Source: a virus
IMG/VR virus record: IMGVR_UViG_3300036851_000288
Location: 1-23,307 of that record
Length of the DNA stretch: 23,307 bases
Strand: one strand, 5' to 3'
Shown here: positions 18,609-23,307 of the stretch, in pieces
Layout: the number at the start of each line of letters is the position of its first letter
Numbering within the stretch: the stretch's first letter is position 1
Program-made: the position numbers and the translations under genes
The notes under the pieces: generated by a model
Told to the model about the DNA's origin: nothing
Seen by the model: the letters and a program-made list of their open reading frames with translations, nothing else
Database searches by the model: none

Positions 18609-19141
18609 CCATCGAGGAGAGCTACGACCAAGCGTTCGCGCGACTGTCACGCGAGAACGACGAATACGAGGCCCGCCAGCGGCCGATCCGCGAGCGGCTT
18701 GAGGCGTTCGACGAGTCAACGCCGCGGGTCGTCTACCGCGAGCCGCGATACGCGAGCTACAGGATGATCCGCCTCGCCGATGTGCGATGGGTGCCGGCGC
18801 ACACGGCCGATGTCCACGTGCTCACGTCGCGCGGGTTCAAGCCGCGCAAGGAACGCGTCGCTGACACGGTCCGGCTCATCGACCCCGGCCACGTCCGGCA
18901 CGTGATCCCGACGGAGACGAGCACCTACGTCCGCCGACCAACGGCGAAGCACCTCGCCAGGATCGAGGCCGCCGAAGCGGCGATCGCCGCGGCGCGGGCC
19001 GAACTCAAGGCGGCGGAGCGCGCCGCGTTCACCTACGGCAAGCCGATCCCGCTCTCGACGATCAAGCGGATCACGAGGGAGCGCGACGCGATCGCCAAGG
19101 ACAACCGGACCGACGAGGCGATCGTCAGGGACGCCGACTGA
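18605..19141 (+). CDS. Hypothetical helical protein
   Basis: This 178-residue protein starts at ATG 18605; AGGAGG is 9 nt upstream within a 17-bp sequence (18585-18601) identical to the ribosome site of the first cassette gene. The N-terminus (MTIEESYDQAFARLSRENDE) and the 118-145 part (EAAEAAIAAARAELKAAERA) are helices/coiled coil. A central basic strand region lies between them (RMIRLADVRWVPAHTADVHV). No known domain is recognised. It shares one base with the next start (TGATG), so it is coupled to the Mini-A-like gene and may partner it. Confidence 0.6.
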   Translation: MTIEESYDQAFARLSRENDEYEARQRPIRERLEAFDESTPRVVYREPRYASYRMIRLADVRWVPAHTADVHVLTSRGFKPRKERVADTVRLIDPGHVRHVIPTETSTYVRRPTAKHLARIEAAEAAIAAARAELKAAERAAFTYGKPIPLSTIKRITRERDAIAKDNRTDEAIVRDAD

Positions 19142-20121
19142 TGCCGCTCATCACCTACATCCCAAAGACGTTCAGCGAGGACCACACCCTCGTCATCGAC
19201 CGGGCGACCGCGATCGCGCGCGAGTACGCCCGCACAGGCGACGACCTGACCCTCCGGCAGCTTTACTACCAGTTTGTCGCCCGCGATTTCGTTCCGAACA
19301 AGACGACCGAGTACAAGCGGCTCGGCTCGATCCTCAACGACGCCAGGCTCGCGGGTGAGTTTGATTGGTCCTACCTGACCGACATCACGCGGAACCTCCG
19401 CGGCGGTGACGGCGGCAACGAGGAGCCGATCGAGGTCATCGACCCCAACGCGTTCTACGTCGAGGGTTGGAAGGGCCAGCCACATCGGGTCGAGGTGTGG
19501 GTCGAGAAAGACGCCCTAGTCCGAGTCATCGGGCGCGCCGCGCAGCCCGAGCGGGTCGCCTATTTCTCGTGCCGCGGCTACACATCGTCGTCCGAGCTTT
19601 GGTCGGCGGCGCAGCGCATTGAGCGGGTCCTCGACACAGACGACGTCGAGGACATGACGATCCTGCACCTCGGCGACCACGACCCCTCGGGGATCGACAT
19701 GACCCGCGACATCCGGACGCGGCTCGAACTGTTCCTCGACGGCGACGGGTATGACATCGACCGGCTAACCATCGAGCGGATCGCGCTCAACATGGACCAA
19801 GTCCGCCGGTACAACCCGCCACCGAACCCGGCTAAGGAAACGGACTCTCGGCACACCGGCTACGAGGCGCGCTTCGGGTCGTCATCGTGGGAGCTTGACG
19901 CACTCGACCCGCCCACCCTGCGGGCACTGATCCGCGAGCACATCCGCGCATTGCGAAACGAGGCCCTGTGGGAGGGCCAGCTACGGATCGAGCGCAAAGG
20001 CGAGGCCGTCCTCGAAGCGATCCGCGAGCACTACACGGACGTCGTCGCGTACCTCGATGAGCACGGATGGGCGGCGGCCACTGACGACGATGACGAGACG
20101 GAGGACGATGATGACGATTGA
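19141..20121 (+). CDS. Spo11/topoisomerase VI A-like protein (Mini-A type)
   Basis: This 326-residue protein combines a winged-helix part with LTLRQLYYQFVARDFVPNK (36-54), where Y42 or Y43 matches the DNA-attacking tyrosine of Spo11/TopoVI-A (R-x-x-Y-Y), and a Toprim domain: VEVWVEKDALV (117-127, E122) and LHLGDHDPSGIDM (176-188, D179 and D181), the metal-binding E...D-x-D set. It is as long as a TopoVI A subunit core but no B (ATPase) gene is visible. Stand-alone A-like proteins of phages and plasmids are called Mini-A; their function is unknown, though DNA nicking, breakage or replication roles are proposed. The C-terminus is a run of acidic residues (DDDDETEDDDDD). Confidence 0.83.
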   Translation: MPLITYIPKTFSEDHTLVIDRATAIAREYARTGDDLTLRQLYYQFVARDFVPNKTTEYKRLGSILNDARLAGEFDWSYLTDITRNLRGGDGGNEEPIEVIDPNAFYVEGWKGQPHRVEVWVEKDALVRVIGRAAQPERVAYFSCRGYTSSSELWSAAQRIERVLDTDDVEDMTILHLGDHDPSGIDMTRDIRTRLELFLDGDGYDIDRLTIERIALNMDQVRRYNPPPNPAKETDSRHTGYEARFGSSSWELDALDPPTLRALIREHIRALRNEALWEGQLRIERKGEAVLEAIREHYTDVVAYLDEHGWAAATDDDDETEDDDDD

Positions 20122-20449
20122 CCCGCGCCACCCGAAGATGATGCCCGGCCAGGCGCCGTACACCCCGGGCGAGCTTGACATCCTGTACGGGATGGTCCGC
20201 GTGGCGGCCGCCGGCGATCCCGGCGAGGGCATCGAGGAGCGCGACGCATTCCTCGACCTCGACGATACCCACAATCACCACGACGATCGGGACGCGCCGG
20301 CGGACCCGAACGACTGCCCGGGCTGCGCTCGTGGCGTCGAGCGCGCCGGCGGCGATCGTTCCCCCTGGCCTACGCGTCGGGCCGTCGACGTCGCCCGCGA
20401 GCTTGACGAGTCACTCAGCCACCTTGCAGCGATGAGGCCCAACCGATGA
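20111..20449 (+). CDS. Hypothetical acidic protein with CxxC
   Basis: ATG 20111 is preferred over ATG 20108 because GGAGG (20100-20104) then has normal spacing; it overlaps the previous gene by 11 nt. The 112 residues start with a Pro/Met-rich stretch (MTIDPRHPKMMPGQAPYTPG), then helix (ELDILYGMVRVAAAG), a His/Asp-rich stretch (DDTHNHHDDRD) and NDCPGCARG with C-x-x-C; the histidines could share a metal. No family is recognised. Confidence 0.6.
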   Translation: MTIDPRHPKMMPGQAPYTPGELDILYGMVRVAAAGDPGEGIEERDAFLDLDDTHNHHDDRDAPADPNDCPGCARGVERAGGDRSPWPTRRAVDVARELDESLSHLAAMRPNR

Positions 20450-20682
20450 TCCGCGCATCCATCCCAGGATCGGGACACGAACTCCGAACCGAGTTACCCC
20501 GAGGCGAACGTCTCAACGAGCACCTCCGCGAGATGTTCGACTCGGGCCCCGAACTCGTCGACGTGTTCCTCGCCGAACTGCTCGCGCGAGGGTTCGAGGT
20601 CATGCTCTCGCCCGCAGCCGCGGTCCGGCACGTCGCCCCACCCACCGAGAGCGAGGAGAGGATGAGTCATGGCGACCGCTGA
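20446..20682 (+). CDS. Hypothetical small protein
   Basis: The 78-residue product starts at ATG 20446 (ATGA overlap). The middle, RLNEHLREMFDSGPELVDVF and LAELLARGFEVMLSPA, is two helices with a turn; the ends are polar. It overlaps the next gene by 14 nt. Nothing identifies the function. Confidence 0.55.
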   Translation: MIRASIPGSGHELRTELPRGERLNEHLREMFDSGPELVDVFLAELLARGFEVMLSPAAAVRHVAPPTESEERMSHGDR

Positions 20683-20866
20683 CCGAGCCCGACTCATCGC
20701 GGCCGGCAAGCGTCACGCGACCGCACAGACCAAGCTCGACGAACTGCGAGCCGCGCTCGACGCCGAAATCCGCCAGGCACGGGCGGGCGGCCTCTCCGTC
20801 CGTGAGGTCGCGAGCCTAGCCGGCGTCCCGATCGCCACCGTCCAGCGGGCGGAGCGGCCAGGATGA
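20669..20866 (+). CDS. Small helix-turn-helix protein
   Basis: The 65-residue protein begins at ATG 20669 (GAGAGG upstream). A helical first half (RLIAAGKRHATAQTKLDELR) is followed by a likely HTH: GGLSVREVASLAGVPIATVQ, with the turn at A-G-V and recognition helix I-A-T-V-Q-R. The layout (helix plus HTH of about 25 residues) is typical of small phage DNA-binding proteins. It could be a candidate for recognising the repeated operators. Overlaps the next gene by 4 nt. Confidence 0.62.
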   Translation: MATADRARLIAAGKRHATAQTKLDELRAALDAEIRQARAGGLSVREVASLAGVPIATVQRAERPG

Positions 20867-21105
20867 CGCGCCTGGCCGATCGTGAGCGCGAGGTGCTCCT
20901 CGGGATTTGGGAGGCCGACGGCGACATCGAGGTCGTCGTCCGGCGCCTCGGGATCACCATGAGTACGGCCAGGACCCACACACTCAACGCACGTCGCAAG
21001 CTCGGCGTGCAGACAACCCTCGCAGCCATCCGGCATGTCTTGACCGCCGAGGCCGAGGGCCCGACACTCGGAGTACGAGATGGCAACCCCCTATCCGTGG
21101 ACTGA
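20863..21105 (+). CDS. LuxR-type HTH (GerE-like) DNA-binding protein
   Basis: This 80-residue protein starts at ATG 20863 (4-nt overlap). Residues 3-60 match the LuxR/GerE four-helix HTH: LADREREVLLGIWEADGDIE, then VVRRLGITMSTARTHTLNAR (recognition helix) and RKLGVQTTLAAIRHVLTAE. No N-terminal sensor or receiver domain is present, so it is a free-standing DNA-binding domain. Such proteins in phages can switch transcription. It may regulate the promoters at 13506 and 17152, but nothing shows its site. Confidence 0.74.
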   Translation: MTRLADREREVLLGIWEADGDIEVVVRRLGITMSTARTHTLNARRKLGVQTTLAAIRHVLTAEAEGPTLGVRDGNPLSVD

Positions 21106-21352
21106 TCCCTCGATGCCCTGGTACGCGCGCCTCGTCGATGGCGAGGGCACGACCTACGCGATCGCGCGCCAGGTACCCGGACCCCGAGGCATCCTCCACG
21201 AGGTTCTGAGTCGGGACGATCCGACTACCTGGCGGCCGACTTTCGAGGGGCCCGCCTATTTCACCGGCGCAGGCGGCGTCACCAACGCCGAGCCGATCGA
21301 CCCGACCACCGCGGGCACGATCGTCGCGTCGTGGGGCGGCGGCGCAGCCTAG
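21080..21352 (+). CDS. Hypothetical protein at the convergent end of the cassette
   Basis: This 90-residue protein starts at ATG 21080, 5 nt after GGAGTACGAG, and overlaps the LuxR-like gene by 26 nt. It starts MATPYPWTDPSMPWYARLVD, then beta-rich GTTYAIARQVPGPRGILHEV, and ends in TTAGTIVASWGGGAA. It has no motif I recognise. Its stop codon shares CTAG (21349-21352) with the stop of the MuF gene on the opposite strand. It could be an immunity protein for the MuF toxin-like tail only by position, which is speculation. Confidence 0.58.
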   Translation: MATPYPWTDPSMPWYARLVDGEGTTYAIARQVPGPRGILHEVLSRDDPTTWRPTFEGPAYFTGAGGVTNAEPIDPTTAGTIVASWGGGAA

Positions 21353-22950
21353 ATATCGGGGAACACCTCGGGCAGGAACGGGTCGCCGAGCGGTCCTTCG
21401 ATGCCGCGCCAAATCGAGGTTAGCTCCTCGACAAGTTGTGCCTTGCGCTCCGTCTCCTCGGGTCGGAGCGCTCGGTATTCCTCGTACGCCTTGTGGCTCG
21501 CCCGACCCCACGGTCCGGCCGTGTTCTTTCGAGCAAACGACTCAGGCGTGTGGAACTGTAGCTCGAACCGCGTCCCGCTCGGCGAGCGCCAGGCGGTATT
21601 GACGTCCTTATTGAGCGGGTTCGGCCAGTTGTTCTGCCATTTGATCGGCTTATACCCCGCGGCCCGCAGGGCACCGTGCACCGTCGTCGCGCTCTGCCAG
21701 TAGGTACCGCGGTCGTGCATGAAGGTGTAGCGCAGGGCATCGCGGACCTTGGCTGCCTCCTCGATCGGGGCGCCGTCGGCGAGGTCGCCGAGTATCTTGT
21801 CGACCGTCCGCTCGTTGTCAGCCTTGAGCCGGTACGCGATCCCTTCGAGCCGACCGACTCCCTGAGCTTCGAGGCCCTGTAGCAGCGCGGTCGTCTCGGG
21901 CTCCGCTTCGCGCGCCTCATTGAACACCCGCGCCTGAATGGCCCGAGCGTTCGTCTCGACCGGCGTGCGCGGACCCGCCTGTGGCCCGACCTGCGGCCGT
22001 GGGACGACCTGGCCGCCTGGCGCGCCCGCTGGCGGAGCGCCGGCGACGACGGCGCCGAATGCTCGCTGACAGTGAGGGTGCGAGAGCGGGTTGGCACGCG
22101 CCTCGGCGATCGGGACGCGCTTGCCGTTGGCGGCCTCCGGATCGGTGTGGGTGGTCCAGCCGCACCCCTCGCCATCGAACACGTTGACCATCTCGACGAG
22201 CCCTGACGCCGCGTAGGCGTTGAGGGTGCCGAGGTTGTACGCCCGGGCCGTCTCGGTGAGGGCGATGAGGTGCGCCCGATCGGTGGTCGTCGCCACGGGC
22301 GCGACTGCCTGCCAGCGGTCGACGATGCCTCGGAGCCCTGCGAACCCGTCGCCCTTGACGCCGCGTGTCAGTTGCTCGACCGAGTATCTCCGCTGGATGG
22401 CCGTCTGGACGGCGTCGGCTAGGTCGTTGCGGCTCGACTCGGTGATCTGCCGCACGTCCCGCCCGATGGCGTCACGGACGCCCTCGCTCAACGTCTCGCG
22501 GAGGCCGGGGTTGATCGCCACGCCGACGTCGTCTGCCACCGCTTCGAGCGCCTCCGCGCCCACATCCTCGTACAGGTCGGACACGACGCCGGCAAGCTCG
22601 CGCTCAAGGCGCGCCCACGCGATCGAGGACTCCTCGAAGTCGCTCGGCCCTGCGCGCCGAATGAACGAGAGCACCGAACGTCGGATCGCCCGACGCTCGA
22701 ACGCGTCGATCGCCTCCTCGGTCGCCTCGGCAAGACTGGCGAGCCACCGGCGGACCGGGCGGACCCAGCGTTCCGCCGTCGCCGGCGACGGCTTCGGCGC
22801 GTCAGCGCGCAGGATCGCGTCTGCCGCCTTGACGAACTCGACCGGGTCGAGTCCGGCGAGGAGGTCATCCTCGGTCGGCGCCGCCGTTCGTCGAGCGAGC
22901 TTGGCGAACCGATCCGGACGCCGGCGCCTGGCGAGGTACGCCGAGGGCAC
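21349..22950 (-). CDS. MuF head-morphogenesis protein with C-terminal RelA/SpoT-like toxin domain
   Basis: This 533-residue protein follows the portal by 2 nt with GTG 22950, the usual place of MuF proteins, which enter the head. Residues about 170-300 carry the MuF pattern: IQRRYSVEQLTRGVK, RAHLIALTETARAYNLGTLN, GCGWTTHTDPEAANGKRVP and LSHPHCQRAFGAVV. A Pro/Gly/Ala linker (302-332) leads to a separate domain (335-520) with VRDALRYTF (402-410), GYKPIKWQNNW (432-442), VNTAWRSPSGTRFELQFHTP (450-469) and SHKAYEEYR (485-493). This order resembles RelA/SpoT synthetase motifs (D-x-x-G-x-R, G-Y-R-S-x-H, E-x-Q-I-R-T, H). Temperate phages are known to carry MuF proteins with such exchangeable toxin tails; an active synthetase is inferred, not shown. 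Confidence 0.78.
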   Translation of the reverse strand: MPSAYLARRRRPDRFAKLARRTAAPTEDDLLAGLDPVEFVKAADAILRADAPKPSPATAERWVRPVRRWLASLAEATEEAIDAFERRAIRRSVLSFIRRAGPSDFEESSIAWARLERELAGVVSDLYEDVGAEALEAVADDVGVAINPGLRETLSEGVRDAIGRDVRQITESSRNDLADAVQTAIQRRYSVEQLTRGVKGDGFAGLRGIVDRWQAVAPVATTTDRAHLIALTETARAYNLGTLNAYAASGLVEMVNVFDGEGCGWTTHTDPEAANGKRVPIAEARANPLSHPHCQRAFGAVVAGAPPAGAPGGQVVPRPQVGPQAGPRTPVETNARAIQARVFNEAREAEPETTALLQGLEAQGVGRLEGIAYRLKADNERTVDKILGDLADGAPIEEAAKVRDALRYTFMHDRGTYWQSATTVHGALRAAGYKPIKWQNNWPNPLNKDVNTAWRSPSGTRFELQFHTPESFARKNTAGPWGRASHKAYEEYRALRPEETERKAQLVEELTSIWRGIEGPLGDPFLPEVFPDI

Positions 22951-22952
22951 GG

Positions 22953-23307
22953 CTACGCGACCGGAACGGGCTCAGGCGGCGGCGTGGAGCCGTTGGTGGG
23001 TGGAATGACCGGTTCGGCCGGCGCGAGCCCTGTGGGCGCCGTGGTCGCGGGCTGGCGGGCCCGTGAGCGGAGCGCGTCGAGGGCCGACGCCGCGGCGCTC
23101 GGTGCCTTGCCGCCGCGCGGGCTGCCAATCTCGACGCCCTTGTAGTAGTACGCCTGCATCTCGGGCCGGCCGGTGCGCGACAGGCCGAGGATTTCGCGCC
23201 CGTCGTCGGGGCTGCCCATGCCCTGCTCGACGATCGACTTGGCGATGTTGAGGTCGAGTTCTGTCTCGTCCCAATCGAGGTCGTTGAGCCGCCACACGTA
23301 GCCCTGT
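22953..23307 (-). CDS. Portal protein, C-terminal part (partial)
   Basis: Only the last 117 residues are in the window; the frame is open to the right edge (QGYVWRLNDLDWDETELDLN at the edge). It contains the helix DLNIAKSIVEQGMGSPDDGR and the segment EILGLSRTGRPEMQAYYYKG, like the C-terminal part of portal proteins (M-S-x-x-E-x-R-x-x-x-G-L). The end is a disordered Pro/Ala-rich tail (PTGLAPAEPVIPP). The portal forms the ring at the head vertex through which DNA enters. Its neighbour, MuF, is its usual downstream partner. Assignment rests on the C-terminal pattern and on the gene order. Confidence 0.7.
   Translation of the reverse strand, partial: QGYVWRLNDLDWDETELDLNIAKSIVEQGMGSPDDGREILGLSRTGRPEMQAYYYKGVEIGSPRGGKAPSAAASALDALRSRARQPATTAPTGLAPAEPVIPPTNGSTPPPEPVPVA

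Noticed and set aside
1-23307. CRISPR arrays, insertion sequences, integrase or attachment sites
   Set aside because: No regularly spaced repeats, transposase motifs or recombinase genes were seen on either strand.

Overview
This 23.3-kb window is high-GC DNA from a tailed double-stranded DNA bacteriophage (or prophage), most likely an uncultured lineage. The phage assignment rests on the C-terminus of a portal protein, a MuF head-morphogenesis protein, a 2H/XkdF-type protein, a scaffold-like protein, an HK97-fold major capsid protein and the first codons of a probable head-tail connector. GGAGG ribosome sites, frequent GTG starts, a leaderless-type promoter (TANNNT 7 nt before ATG) and strong third-position GC fit an actinobacterial or Chloroflexota-like host, but the host cannot be fixed from sequence alone. 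I see no integrase, terminase, tail genes, tRNAs or CRISPR arrays.

Layout, in transcription order. The minus strand enters at the right edge with the portal C-terminus and a MuF protein whose C-terminus looks like a RelA/SpoT-type nucleotide-synthetase toxin domain (23307-21349). This structural module is then interrupted by a 7.8-kb plus-strand cassette (13585-21352) of about 20 tightly overlapping small genes. The cassette is driven by two near-identical promoters (13506-13534 and 17152-17180), each with an inverted-repeat operator between -35 and -10. It encodes many small Cys-pair (zinc-binding) proteins, a GT87-like membrane glycosyltransferase, an LPD29-like protein, a stand-alone Spo11/TopoVI-A-like protein (Mini-A type) and two HTH proteins.

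The minus-strand structural module resumes at 13455. It runs through a 2H-phosphoesterase/XkdF fusion, an island of small membrane and secreted proteins including a holin-like one, a Com-like zinc ribbon, the scaffold-like protein, the capsid and a coiled-coil protein, and is punctuated by strong terminator hairpins at 7871-7919 and 7357-7388.

From 7332 down to 57 lies a second minus-strand module: small proteins, a nucleotidyltransferase-fold protein, a double-domain (GT-A + GT32) glycosyltransferase, two SAM methyltransferases and a CDP-glycerol-transferase-like glycosyltransferase. It sits between the capsid genes and the probable head-tail connector at the left edge, so it reads as a glycan-synthesis or glycan-modification cassette carried inside the virion gene block. 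Whether it decorates the virion or alters host surface glycans is not decidable here. Most neighbours overlap by 1, 4 or 8 nt (ATGA, GTGA, TGATG), which implies translational coupling and was used to choose starts.
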